Assembly: GCF_015352425.1 (NCBI RefSeq)
Contig: NZ_JADKNH010000008.1
Span: forward strand, 124,001-188,000
Source of the DNA: Fusibacter ferrireducens
Lineage (GTDB): Bacteria; Bacillota; Clostridia; Peptostreptococcales; Acidaminobacteraceae
Direction: 5' to 3'
DNA: 64,000 nucleotides
Below are positions 37,816-47,022 of the stretch, in pieces. The translations under genes were made by a program, and so were the position numbers. Under the pieces are notes generated by a model. It saw nothing but the letters and a program-made list of their open reading frames with translations, did not search any database and was not told the DNA's origin. Positions within the stretch are counted from its first letter, which is position 1, and the number at the start of each line of letters is the position of its first letter.

Positions 37816-38232
37816 CTAAAAGATCGGTTTAGGTGGTTCTATATTTGCTGAATTTGTTTCGCCGTAACGATAATCAAATCTATACCATTGTTGCGCCCAA
37901 CCATCTTCAATCTTTTTTAAAGTTTGCCCATGAGATGAAACATAGCTAGTAATTTTTAAAATATCAACATGATATCTGTCAGCTAATCCTATGTAACCAT
38001 ATTGGCCTGCCGATATATCATGTGAATAAGTGGCATTCATTGTTGTTCCATAGGAAACATCAAAACCAACTTCTGCTGAAATCGCAGATTTGCTCGCAGA
38101 TACAGAAGTACTATAGCTGGTGGTATCTTTAAATAAACTGGCTTCACCAAAATCTTAACATATTGCCCACTGATTTCGGCCCATATTAAGTGCTTGTTTT
38201 GCTTTGATGAAATGAACCTTGATTTCTAACAT
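37816..38232 (-). pseudogene. Short protein gene broken by an in-frame TAA
   Basis: From ATG 38232 the frame gives about 25 residues (MLEIKVHFIKAKQALNMG...), then TAA near 38155. It then stays open without a shift to the stop at 37816 (DFGEASLFKDTTSY... to NIEPPKPIF). It ends 18 nt before the other broken gene and was probably in one operon with it. Product unknown, with a YRFDYRYGE segment near the C-terminus. Confidence 0.55.
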
Positions 38233-38288
38233 ATTATTAAATTGCTTGCTTTTTATACAAACTCTCAATTAAAACGATCCAATAATTG

Positions 38289-38630
38289 TTATAGACCAGT
38301 CTTTTTATGTTTCTTGAGATGCTTTCCTGAGTTCCCCTTTACTAATTCCACTGGAAACCGTGACTTGTTGCGCTCAACCTTGTCCAGCATCATTTTTTCA
38401 ATATCTGCATCTATAGAATTGGCAATTAGAAAGGCATAGATCAAGACATCTGCGATTTCATCCTTAAGCGCTTCTTCGTCATAAGCATCGCCCCATTGAA
38501 AATGCTCTAGCAATTCTCCCGCTTCAATGGCAATTGATTTCGCCAAATTTTCTGTGGTGTGAAATTGCTTCCAATCTCTTTGATCTCTAAACTCGAGAAT
38601 TTTTTCTAAGATACTATCAATTTGATTCAT
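38289..38630 (-). CDS. MazG-like nucleotide pyrophosphohydrolase
   Basis: 113 residues of the all-alpha NTP pyrophosphatase family (RS21-C6/MazG-like). It has the helix motif EAGELLEHFQW (ExxE) and later DEIADVLIYAFLIA (ExxD), which together bind Mg. It hydrolyses non-canonical or surplus dNTPs to dNMP and PPi. AGGAGGG lies 5 nt before the ATG. In other genomes such genes accompany DUF3427 helicases, as here (fragment directly upstream). Confidence 0.88.
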   Translation of the reverse strand: MNQIDSILEKILEFRDQRDWKQFHTTENLAKSIAIEAGELLEHFQWGDAYDEEALKDEIADVLIYAFLIANSIDADIEKMMLDKVERNKSRFPVELVKGNSGKHLKKHKKTGL

Positions 38631-38655
38631 ATGCCCTCCTGTTAACTGTTTTTAC

Positions 38656-39582
38656 CTACACAATATCCACATGTAAGTTCGACCTTCTCAGTACGTTCAT
38701 CGGCATCTTTTCATGCAGTTTATAAGTAATACTTATCGGTGATGAGCCTTGATGACTGACATAATCTGCAAGACCTAAACAAGTGTACACTTCTGTGGCG
38801 CTGTATTCGTCCTTTTTTTCTTCTCTTACAAATAGGATCACCTTTGTACCGTTTTCTCTCATGTTGACATAGCGCTGACCCGTTGGGCTCTCCACAGTGG
38901 TTCTACTTTGTGATTGCCAATGAAAGAGCCACTCATTGATCGCGTAATCTTCATACATGGTCGAAGTTTTATAGTGTTTTTCAGATTTGTTTAACGTGAT
39001 AAAAAACAGGTCTATGTTGTATTGTTTGGAATAATAAATACCCTCACGAAGTGGATATTTATAACTCTCAGTATGTGCCCCAAAAGCGGCTAAGATTTGA
39101 TCGGTTGAGTATGATGCATGTAATTCAAGTGGAATAGCCTGATCTATATCAAGTGCTTTAGGCAAATGAGTAATTTGACTTAAATTGTATACAGTAAGTT
39201 CTTTCACTTCATTTTTTACATCCGCTGATAATCGCTTAAAAGACTTGACTAAGCTTTCTTCTGGTGGTTTAGAGAACAGAGTGAAATAGACCATCAAGAG
39301 CATCCTTGACTCTTTTTCAGTCATCTGGCTTGTGGGCGCTTCCAGCCATTTTGATAAAAAGGTAAGCATATTATAAGCATCTGCTTTTGCCAGTTTCATA
39401 AAGCCGTTTTTCAGAGATTTAGACGTCTTTTGCCCTTGATCATTTGATTTTGTACGGCGTTCTGCTTTGAGTTCGTACAGTGTGGTCGCTTTATATAAAT
39501 CCTGTGGTGAAATACCGTTGAAACTTAGGAAATTTCGCAAATTGAGATCAAGCGTTGAGGATGCTTCAAAAACGTTCCACAC
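38656..39582 (-). pseudogene. C-terminal fragment of a DUF3427 DEAD/DEAH helicase
   Basis: 308 residues matching only the C-terminal DUF3427 region: EGIYYSKQYNIDLFFITLNK, TTMYEDYAI-type segment, then WLFHWQSQSRTTVESPTGQRY and LADYVSHQGSSPISI. The PLD-like and helicase domains that normally precede it (about 650 residues) are absent. The start would be an isolated GTG without ribosome site, with TGA five codons upstream. The N-terminal piece lies at 44782-45285, 5.2 kb away, so the gene is split by a block of other genes. Confidence 0.8.
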
Positions 39583-39658
39583 CCTCTGATTGTGTCAAAT
39601 TAGGACTAAAAAAATCATACGCTCTTGCTAGATTATTTTAATCAATCCGCTACTTCTA

Positions 39659-40762
39659 TCACCAGATATTAATTACATTAGGACGGCTTTTCCACTCGCT
39701 GAGTTCCAGTGTCCAGTATCTCGACCATTCTTTTACGCTTTGATAATCGGGGTGTTCTTTGTCCATCATGATTTTCCTAAACTCAACAAATCCACCAACA
39801 CCTCCTACATCTTCAGGTGGCGTTTGACCTTTTGCCTCCAGAAGATACGGAAGTTCACCATCATATTCTTCAATCACCTGAACCAACTCAATATCATGTT
39901 TCCAATTATCTCCAAAATCATAAGTGTAAACCACATCCTTGCTTTCAGGAAAAATATCAGACAGAACATAGTCCTTCATGACTACAGCACTATCATCATA
40001 TTGTAGGTCATCCTCTGAAGCTACCAAACAAAACTCCCTATCCCCGGTCTCTTGATTATATACAGCAAAATCATAGAGATGATAATTTTTCCAATCAAAA
40101 ATATATTGCATAATCTTATGCATATTCTCAAAACTCATGTTTGCCGGAACAAGAATTCTCCTTTCGGCGGTGTAGACTTCAAGATCAAGGGTGATTCTAA
40201 GTTCAAATACTCGGCTTTTGTAAGGCTGTTTTCCTGTAAGATCCTCCATTGCCTTAATCATTGCTTTATAGGGATAAAATCCATCGCTTTTACTATTAGA
40301 ACAATCAACAATTCTGTAGTTAGAAGCAACACCTACAATATCACTATACATCTTATCAATACCATTATATTCTCTACCAATATAGAAGGAACACTCCAAA
40401 CCAGCCTTTGATACCCAGGCTGAAGCGTGTCTGCTACTGTTCTTGGTATATTCAATTTCACCTGAAAATTCTAAGTACACATCCACCATTTCTGTATTTA
40501 GGTTATATGCCAATAGTGTATTTCTAATTGCATTTTGTATTTTTTCTTCTAATTTTTTTAGATCTTTTCGTTTGACCTCATACACCGCAACAGTAAAACG
40601 AGTGGCATTATTAACTAAAACAAGTAAGTCCTCAGTTCTGCGATTTTCCCACACTTTCGTCCAGTTTGCAGTCCATGTGAACAATGGATTTATATTTTCA
40701 TCTGTAGCCGGTGGTTTCACGCCTAAAGCTTTTGCCAATTTACCTGTTAATGCTATTTGCAT
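39659..40762 (-). CDS. DUF6933 and pRiA4b ORF-3-like fusion protein
   Basis: 367 residues. The N-terminal 150 (MQIALTGKLAKALGV, FTWTANWTKVWENRR) is a DUF6933-type domain. The C-terminal half (about 195-340) is a plasmid pRiA4b ORF-3-like domain with YDFGDNWKHDIEL and GGVGGFVEF. Both are widespread in accessory regions with no known biochemistry. A GGAGGA ribosome site is present. It lies in the block that separates the helicase fragments. Confidence 0.75.
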   Translation of the reverse strand: MQIALTGKLAKALGVKPPATDENINPLFTWTANWTKVWENRRTEDLLVLVNNATRFTVAVYEVKRKDLKKLEEKIQNAIRNTLLAYNLNTEMVDVYLEFSGEIEYTKNSSRHASAWVSKAGLECSFYIGREYNGIDKMYSDIVGVASNYRIVDCSNSKSDGFYPYKAMIKAMEDLTGKQPYKSRVFELRITLDLEVYTAERRILVPANMSFENMHKIMQYIFDWKNYHLYDFAVYNQETGDREFCLVASEDDLQYDDSAVVMKDYVLSDIFPESKDVVYTYDFGDNWKHDIELVQVIEEYDGELPYLLEAKGQTPPEDVGGVGGFVEFRKIMMDKEHPDYQSVKEWSRYWTLELSEWKSRPNVINIW

Positions 40763-40819
40763 CGTATCTTTCCTCCATTTTTAGCGGTTTGCTACTTACC
40801 ACAACATTTTTTATATTAG

Positions 40820-40925
40820 TTATCCAGATCACCGATATAGGACTTCATCTCGTTAAGAATTTCTTCTGCTGCCACCCTATTATCTTCTAAAAATTTTAGA
40901 TATGAAAAGGGTATCTCTTTACATT
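40820..40925 (-). pseudogene. Short coding remnant
   Basis: A third minus-strand frame is open for about 34 codons without a usable start (KEIPFSYLKFLEDNRVAAEE... to IGDLDN) and partly overlaps the 3' end of the gene at 40896. It looks like the tail of a lost gene. Confidence 0.35.
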
Positions 40926-41213
40926 CTCTCTTAATTCATCAGTGAAATCCGATAGGTCATCCATTGTTATCACGTCATCATTGATTAGACGTATAATATC
41001 AAACAGCATATCGCACTTCCTTACCTCAAGGATTACCCCAGGCTTTTTTTTGTCTTGTTTGATTTTCTTTTCTAACTCCCAAAATTTACTTGATGCAGGT
41101 AAATCACTATTCAAAAAAGCAATGTATTCCTTAACAAGCTTTTCCATATATGACTCCTGCCATGAACCAATCTTTTCTCTAAACAGTTTCCAATCCTTTT
41201 TTGAAGGTTCCAT
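40896..41213 (-). CDS. Conserved hypothetical, small helical acidic/basic protein
   Basis: 105 residues starting MEPSKKDWKLFREKIGSWQE, a pattern I recall from many clostridial hypothetical proteins. It is rich in Lys and Glu, mostly helical, with no TM or known catalytic motif. AAGGAG lies 10 nt before the ATG. It is encoded between the DUF6933 fusion and the 580-residue protein. Confidence 0.65.
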   Translation of the reverse strand: MEPSKKDWKLFREKIGSWQESYMEKLVKEYIAFLNSDLPASSKFWELEKKIKQDKKKPGVILEVRKCDMLFDIIRLINDDVITMDDLSDFTDELRENVKRYPFHI

Positions 41214-41309
41214 TCACTTTCACTCCTTAAAATGTTAAAATCCATTTCATATAAGCCTTTTCAATAATTCTTCATATTACGCCTCTGTCCAGACATCGAT
41301 ATTATTGCT

Positions 41310-43052
41310 TTATCCTCTATATCCATATCTTTCAAGTTCCGCTTTAAAAGCTCTTCTACGCGAGTATTCTTTCCTGAAGAGATTCATATACCGCTGCTTT
41401 TCGTTATGTTTCCCTCTTGACTCCTTAACTTCTCCAAGTGCCGCAATAAATGCTGCACACTCACCATAGTAATTTCTACGGTTAGCTTCCATAATGTCGG
41501 TAACACGTTTTTCCATTATTTTTTCCAATTTGCTAATTACTTTTTCAGCATATACATCGTCAATTGAAACTGTCTCTTTCCAGTTGAGAATACATTGCAT
41601 CAGTAACTCATTGTCACTTTTTCCTGTTTTATTGTGAATCCCCGCTTCATAACGCCTAGAACTGAAATCAAGATAGCTCTTAACTAATTCCAACATACTC
41701 CTACCTCCATACTGGAGTTGCTCACCACGAAACAGTAACAACGTAAACAATGCAATTCCTTGTTTCATAAATGTTCCCGACCAGCCAAGTGCTGCTTTCA
41801 TATTCATTCGACGCTCCAAAACCTGTTCAAAATCACCATCAAAAAACTCTAACATACTGATCGTATTGATTGTCACCTTATTTTCCACCAATTCAGAATT
41901 CCTATGAAGTTCATGCATATACAGATTGTCATTAACTGAGATTCCCTTAAATATTCTGCGTAAGTTTTCTCTTGTTTTTTCCAAATCTTCACTATGAAGT
42001 AATGCTCTTAAATAGTCCGTTGCACTGCTCTTTGAACGAAAAGCTTCAACATAGCAATTTTCCGCCACATTGTTTTTTCCAAGAATTGAAGCATATTCCG
42101 CAGTCATCAATGCAACTTCATTGCGAATAAGATATTTTGAATCAATCAAATGCAATGCATTCATACCTAAATCCAACAACTGTTCCAGAGACTGATCTTG
42201 ACCTTCAATCAGTAACTGTAAAAAGATTCCAGGATGAGTACCAGCATAAGCCTTCGCAAGATCAATGCTTCCTACCGGATCATTCTTTAGCGATATTGCC
42301 TCTTTTATAAGCACTTCAGCTAACCTTCCTGTTATACTTCCCAGGTGGTGAATCAATAGATTTAAAAACTCGTTAACACCATTCAGTTCAGCACTACCGT
42401 ATTGGAAAAGATTTTCCAATTTAAAATCACTCAATCCTGAATTTGAGAGGATATTAAAAATAACCTCCGGTATATCCTCCATAGGATATGCATGATATGC
42501 ACAATAAAGTATTTCTAATACAGCTTTTCTATAGTCCACAGATATGAGTTTCTCAGATGTCAATTCTAAAATGGATAGTTCGTTATCACCGTAATCACCG
42601 ATTGCCTGTACCTTGATTTTTACCAGACTTTCTCCAACCTTAGCACCTTCGTTATATTTTTCTTGATCAACACATTTGTGAATGAATCTGCAAATGTCCT
42701 CAAGCATATCTAATACTTTGTCTAGGTCTTCATAGTAAAATTCATCAATATCGTTATTGTAACAATCATGGTATTCCTCATTCAGCATTGCATTCAGTAC
42801 AAACTCACCTTCATTGATTTTAGTAATTATTTGATTGATTTCCTTAAATTCTCGTTCAAAATTTTTATCTGCAACAATTAGGCTGCTTTCTGACATTTCT
42901 TCGTATATGAAAGCTTCCAGTCTTTTTATAAATCCTATGCGGTCGCATTCCGGTAAAATCCTAGCGGTTTCATGCAAAAACAACTTCAACTGTTGATGGT
43001 CAAGCTCTTCTGTCATAGCATCAACCTGTTTTATAAACATTGAGAGGTTCAT
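41310..43052 (-). CDS. Large helical-repeat protein, unrecognised
   Basis: 580 residues, soluble, mostly alpha-helical, with TPR-like helical pairs through the middle. Its C-terminal part (YYGECAAFIAALGEVKESRG, then RRRAFKAELERYGYR) resembles the ends of proteins that accompany SWIM zinc fingers, but no SWIM CxCxH motif is present. AAGGAG precedes the ATG. It lies 28 nt downstream of the AbiEii gene and may be part of the same defence-type operon. Function unknown. Confidence 0.6.
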   Translation of the reverse strand: MNLSMFIKQVDAMTEELDHQQLKLFLHETARILPECDRIGFIKRLEAFIYEEMSESSLIVADKNFEREFKEINQIITKINEGEFVLNAMLNEEYHDCYNNDIDEFYYEDLDKVLDMLEDICRFIHKCVDQEKYNEGAKVGESLVKIKVQAIGDYGDNELSILELTSEKLISVDYRKAVLEILYCAYHAYPMEDIPEVIFNILSNSGLSDFKLENLFQYGSAELNGVNEFLNLLIHHLGSITGRLAEVLIKEAISLKNDPVGSIDLAKAYAGTHPGIFLQLLIEGQDQSLEQLLDLGMNALHLIDSKYLIRNEVALMTAEYASILGKNNVAENCYVEAFRSKSSATDYLRALLHSEDLEKTRENLRRIFKGISVNDNLYMHELHRNSELVENKVTINTISMLEFFDGDFEQVLERRMNMKAALGWSGTFMKQGIALFTLLLFRGEQLQYGGRSMLELVKSYLDFSSRRYEAGIHNKTGKSDNELLMQCILNWKETVSIDDVYAEKVISKLEKIMEKRVTDIMEANRRNYYGECAAFIAALGEVKESRGKHNEKQRYMNLFRKEYSRRRAFKAELERYGYRG

Positions 43053-43080
43053 AAAATTCTCCTTATATGTATATTAACCA

Positions 43081-43980
43081 TCATGATCTCCAATTTCTTT
43101 CATTATGGTTCCATTCTGCAATATAAAAGTTCTCATTCCTAATGCCCTCAATTATTGGATCCACAAAGATACGAATACCATTGATAGCCTCTGACAGCTC
43201 AATCTGCATAATCGCACGCTTTTTACCCACAAAGGATTTCCATCTTGAGTTACGTGTTCTATCTTCCGAGAAGCCCTCTTCAAAGATGACAATATCATCC
43301 ATCGCTGTATTTCTGTGTTTGAAAGTTTCTGCAATTGCTGTACTTAATTCCAATCCATTAAAGTCAAATTGATGGCTCAATATAAATATATCATATAAAT
43401 CTTTATATCTACTATTAGCATATCCTAAAGATACAATTGCTTCAAATTTCTCAGCAACCACAGATGCAAGTGAATAAGCATAAATTATTGGTGCATCCAT
43501 TTCTAACAAAACCGGAAATTCCATCTTAACCCGTTCCGGATGAACAACATCCCCGAATCCAATATCTATTGAAACTGGTATCAGTGTTCTATCTAACATT
43601 GCCATGACCTTGACATTAATTCCCTGATATTCCTTGAACTCCGTAATTGTGCTTGTGACTAGTGATTCTTTTTTGTACTTGATGGCATCATCCGCTTCAA
43701 TTGCAAATATTTCTTCAAACACCTTTGTCATAACTTCAACTTCATTATTCAATGCCCTTGCCAATAAATCAATATCTCTAGTGGCTCTTGAAAACTCACC
43801 ATTAAAAATTGCATATAAGATAATACCGCCTTTCAATGTAAAATTCTCACTATATTTGGACATTGATATCCGATATATGGTGCGTTCTAAGCAGTATACT
43901 AGCAACTCATCTTGAAATAATCTACCCTGTTTCTTTGCTTGATTTTTCAGCTTTTCCTTTACTGAATCTGCACTAATCAA
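43081..43980 (-). CDS. abiEii: AbiEii/AbiGii-type nucleotidyltransferase toxin
   Basis: 299 residues with the DUF1814 nucleotidyltransferase signature. Motif I is TLKGGIILYA (Gly51-Gly52), with the catalytic aspartates in RATRDIDLLA (Asp69, Asp71). A later conserved Lys/Asp region (VAEKFEAIVSLG, RYKDLYDI) follows. Members of this family transfer nucleotides, often to tRNA ends, and cause growth arrest on phage infection. It overlaps the antitoxin gene by 4 nt, the standard AbiE layout. Confidence 0.88.
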   Translation of the reverse strand: MISADSVKEKLKNQAKKQGRLFQDELLVYCLERTIYRISMSKYSENFTLKGGIILYAIFNGEFSRATRDIDLLARALNNEVEVMTKVFEEIFAIEADDAIKYKKESLVTSTITEFKEYQGINVKVMAMLDRTLIPVSIDIGFGDVVHPERVKMEFPVLLEMDAPIIYAYSLASVVAEKFEAIVSLGYANSRYKDLYDIFILSHQFDFNGLELSTAIAETFKHRNTAMDDIVIFEEGFSEDRTRNSRWKSFVGKKRAIMQIELSEAINGIRIFVDPIIEGIRNENFYIAEWNHNERNWRS

Positions 43981-44564
43981 ATCATCACCTCCAAATAAGT
44001 ACTTAAAATATCATAGCATTTCAATTGCTTGCTGTATCGAATAAGCTGATTAATATTTCTTTCTGATTGTTTCAGATAATTAGTTAGAATTTCTTTTGTC
44101 TCTTCTATGCCTATTTTATTGCGATAATATACAATATCAACAACAGTTTTTTCCTTGTCGTATATTTTAAATTGGTTTCTTCCAATATCAATTTGATTCA
44201 CTCCCAAATCATACCTATCCTTATCAAAATAATATATTTTAATTATTGGCCATTCAGGAAGCGTTGTTATATTTTTTTTCTTTGGAACTGCAACGTCTAT
44301 AGCATCTGGTCTATAGGTTGTAAGGTCATAATAAATAGCTGCACTCAACAGACAGATAACACCTGTTTGTGCATAGGCTGACACATAATAAAAATCATTA
44401 TCCTCCCCTTGAAATTCTAGATTTTCATAATGGCTTTTATTCAATTTAACAAGCTTTTCTTCTTCTATTAATTTATTTATTTTATAATAACTTAACCCTA
44501 GGGCCATTAAGTCACCAGTGTTATATATTTTTTTATCTTTTGGAATCGTTATTTCTTTATTCAT
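43977..44564 (-). CDS. abiEi: AbiEi-type antitoxin
   Basis: 195 residues: an N-terminal winged helix (about 15-60, GDLMALGLSYYKINKLIEE) and the antitoxin body (VICLLSAAIYYDLT, DKEKTVVDIVYYRN), as in AbiEi_4-like regulators. It is expected to bind its own promoter and silence the toxin without direct contact (type IV system). GGAGG precedes the ATG. Confidence 0.87.
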   Translation of the reverse strand: MNKEITIPKDKKIYNTGDLMALGLSYYKINKLIEEEKLVKLNKSHYENLEFQGEDNDFYYVSAYAQTGVICLLSAAIYYDLTTYRPDAIDVAVPKKKNITTLPEWPIIKIYYFDKDRYDLGVNQIDIGRNQFKIYDKEKTVVDIVYYRNKIGIEETKEILTNYLKQSERNINQLIRYSKQLKCYDILSTYLEVMI

Positions 44565-44616
44565 TTTAAATCCTCCATAAAGATATTGTATCCATTTATA
44601 TTTAAAATATCAATAC

Positions 44617-44670
44617 TTATTTAAAACAAATGCGGCTAATTCGAGAAATAGCCGCATTTGTTTTAAATAA
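44617..44670. promoter_or_regulatory. Perfect 22-bp inverted repeat before the abiE genes
   Basis: Arms of 22 bp (44617-44638 and 44649-44670; core ACAAATGCGGCTA / TAGCCGCATTTGT) are separated by 10 nt. It stands 53 nt upstream of abiEi and 110 nt downstream of the helicase fragment. It may be a terminator for the fragment, or the inverted repeat bound by AbiEi. Confidence 0.5.
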
Positions 44671-44781
44671 CAAAGTATGTCCTAATGTTTCACAATCCTC
44701 GATATAGAGGTCCACAACAAAAATGAATTTAATCTCACCACTCAATAATCTGGATTGAGCTGTTCTTCTGATGTCAGCTGG

Positions 44782-45285
44782 CTAAGATATTTTCATCACC
44801 AAGTCTTTCTGGTGTCGATGTGAGACCAAGCAGTATTTAAGACGATCTTTGTCCACTTCTTTTGTAGGATCAAAGGATTGAAATTCGCCTAGATTCCAAT
44901 AAGTTTCAAAACTGCTTATGGCAACAGAGGATTGTGGGATTTGTTCGAGGAATCTTTCTTTTTTAACAAGCTTATCCGTGATCCCCCTCAAAATCTGATC
45001 CTCTGAAATCCTATATTGATCTATGGTCTCATCCTCTACTAGCATTTTAAACTGACTGATCAACAGATTCGCAATTTCGAGTTGCTTTTTCAAATCCTCA
45101 TGATCTGTTTTAAAATGCCTGAAACCTTTTTCAATCACCGTTTGTAGATAGGATGCCAAAAAAGCCCCTGAAGTTGGTGCTTCAAGTGCATTTTTGTGAA
45201 CTGCTTTTGTTTCTATGATTTGATCAAGCTCGTCTGATAGGGCTTGATTGATGATGGATTCGTAGAGTTTTAGGTGGTTGGACAT
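44782..45285 (-). pseudogene. N-terminal fragment of the DUF3427 helicase (copy A)
   Basis: 167 residues. The first 130 look like the start of DUF3427-type helicases: LYESIINQALSDELDQI, ASYLQTVIEKGFRHF, EIANLLISQFK and QIPQSSVAISS. After this the sequence turns into an unrelated tail, and the phospholipase-D-like and helicase domains are missing. AAGGAG precedes the ATG. The C-terminal part of the same type of protein is at 38656-39582. Probably non-functional. Confidence 0.75.
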
Positions 45286-45302
45286 GAAGGGGCTCCTTGG
45301 GG
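45041..45302 (-). repeat. Direct repeat, helicase 5' end, copy A
   Basis: About 262 bp nearly identical to 47023-47285, covering the ribosome site, the start codon and about 80 codons. Only some six substitutions and one insertion separate them. Confidence 0.9.
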
Positions 45303-45314
45303 GAATATTAGCTA

Positions 45315-45596
45315 TTATCTATTTTTTATTTCTTCATATTCAGCAATTGCTTTTGCATCACCAAACCATTGAATATAGTCGATAATTACTCTTTCTTTTC
45401 CGTACTTATTATACTTATATTCATTTGCTTTACTTATAGCAACAACTGGCGACTTTATAATCCTTTCATAAATAAATTTTTTTACATTCTTAAATGCAAT
45501 ATCATAATCATTAGAAAATTCTATGATATTTCCATTTTGATTATTATCAGGTTGCCCGTCTGACTCCGCAGAGAAATACTTTGCGCTGGGACTGTT
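45315..45596 (-). pseudogene. C-terminal remnant of an unknown protein
   Basis: Minus-strand frame open for about 93 codons without a start, following TAA (45597-45599). The product includes YFSAESDGQPDNN, NVKKFIYERIIKSPVV and IDYIQWFGDAKAIAEYEE. It reads as genuine coding sequence, so an N-terminal part was lost. It lies between the two helicase 5' repeats. Family not recognised. Confidence 0.5.
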
Positions 45597-45646
45597 TTAC
45601 AGTAACAACTGGCCATTTTTGTGAATTCGAAGTTCGATAAGGTACA

Positions 45647-46831
45647 CTATGTTAGAAAAAATGCTGGACTTACTCCCATAAGTTCATCTAGATCTCTAAT
45701 TTTTGTCTCTTCTAACTCTTCTAGTATTATGTGAATATTATCAACGATATTATCTACATCAGTTTGATTACCAAAATGTCCTGTCCCACTATATTTAGAA
45801 TTCATAATATTAATCTGTTGATAATGTGAAATTCCATAATACTGAACAACAATATTACAGGATATTGATCTAGACCAAGTCCCACTATCAACTTGAACAT
45901 ATATTATATTGTTGTTATTTGTTACTCGTTTAAGAACAGAAAAACCTAACGCAGATGATTTACTGTCATAACTATATTTAGTATTTTTAAACGCTCTCTT
46001 TAATGACTCTTTTACTGATACACTGCCTTCAACTACTTGTGATTTTGATGGATCATTTGGATATATTGGAATTTTATTGGGTATTATATTACTTTCTACT
46101 TCTAACTTAATTAAATCTAGTTGATTCTTAATATCTATTTCTTTGCTTTTCCTACTTGCAATCTCTTCTAGCGTCATTTCAACTACAACTTTACTTTCCT
46201 CTTTTCTGCCTAACTTTGATAACTTCTCCTCAATTTTCTTTAGTTCTAATTTATAGTTGCTATTGCTATTAAACTCCACTATAGCAACTATTCTTCTATA
46301 TCTAGTCGGATACCACCAATCATTGACAAGATATAAGGAAGATGAATAACTCAGTTTATCATTTGCTGGGTCCAAGCTTAAAGGACTTCTTTCAAAAGGA
46401 TATAAAGGATTGCTTGGTTTTGTATCAATGCCCCAATTAATATTATAAAAATTATAATAACTCTCATAAAAATAATACTTTTTCCTTATTCCATAAGCTA
46501 TTTGAATGATGTCTTCAAGTTTAAATTTCGAAGCATTATAGTTATTTTCAAATCCACTCCACAATTTGTCATAATTACATACAATTCTATCTTCAGGTTT
46601 AAACGGCTTGTTTGTATAGTCTTTAATTTCAAAAGCTGCTAAGTATGGATATTCTTTTATGATTCTATCTATATTTGAACGATTATTCAAATTATTATTA
46701 TCTGAGAAATAGAAATAAAATGATGAGTAATTGTAGTTATTCTCAATCAAAACATTTTGCATTTGAGCCAAAATTTCACCATCACTAGCTTTTTTGTCTG
46801 TCCTATACACAAATCTTTTGAATGTTCTCAT
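45647..46831 (-). CDS. Unknown Asn/Tyr-rich protein in the repeat-flanked segment
   Basis: 394 residues from ATG 46831, which follows GGAGG by about 4 nt; the frame is open 19 codons further up. It is very rich in Asn, Tyr and Ser (YNYSSFYFYF, YYFYESYYNFY), with a helical charged middle (about 215-260) and a beta-rich C-terminus. No TM helix or known motif is seen. It is AT-richer than the core genes, and lies alone between the direct repeats at 45041 and 47023, which suggests acquisition. A defence or toxin role is possible but not shown. Confidence 0.65.
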   Translation of the reverse strand: MRTFKRFVYRTDKKASDGEILAQMQNVLIENNYNYSSFYFYFSDNNNLNNRSNIDRIIKEYPYLAAFEIKDYTNKPFKPEDRIVCNYDKLWSGFENNYNASKFKLEDIIQIAYGIRKKYYFYESYYNFYNINWGIDTKPSNPLYPFERSPLSLDPANDKLSYSSSLYLVNDWWYPTRYRRIVAIVEFNSNSNYKLELKKIEEKLSKLGRKEESKVVVEMTLEEIASRKSKEIDIKNQLDLIKLEVESNIIPNKIPIYPNDPSKSQVVEGSVSVKESLKRAFKNTKYSYDSKSSALGFSVLKRVTNNNNIIYVQVDSGTWSRSISCNIVVQYYGISHYQQINIMNSKYSGTGHFGNQTDVDNIVDNIHIILEELEETKIRDLDELMGVSPAFFLT

Positions 46832-46909
46832 TTCTCCTCCAATATAGGGTGATAAAGTATCTCGTCTACCGTCATAATCCCCAAACAACTCTTCCTCTAA
46901 ATTCCAGCC

Positions 46910-46938
46910 CTCACCCCTTAAAAACCTCCCTCACATTC
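46910..46938 (-). repeat. 29-bp copy of the 3' end of the HNH gene
   Basis: Identical over 29 bp to 60328-60356, which encodes the last residues (NVREVFKG) and stop of the HNH endonuclease. Here it ends an ORF fused to the frameshifted helicase copy B, consistent with a deletion joining a helicase 5' end to an HNH 3' end. Confidence 0.8.
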
Positions 46939-47022
46939 GAATTCCTTTTGGTGTCGGACACTATCCTTCCAGTTTTTTGCACCCAACTTCCTTCATTGGT
47001 GCTCGACACCCTCCATCTTACA

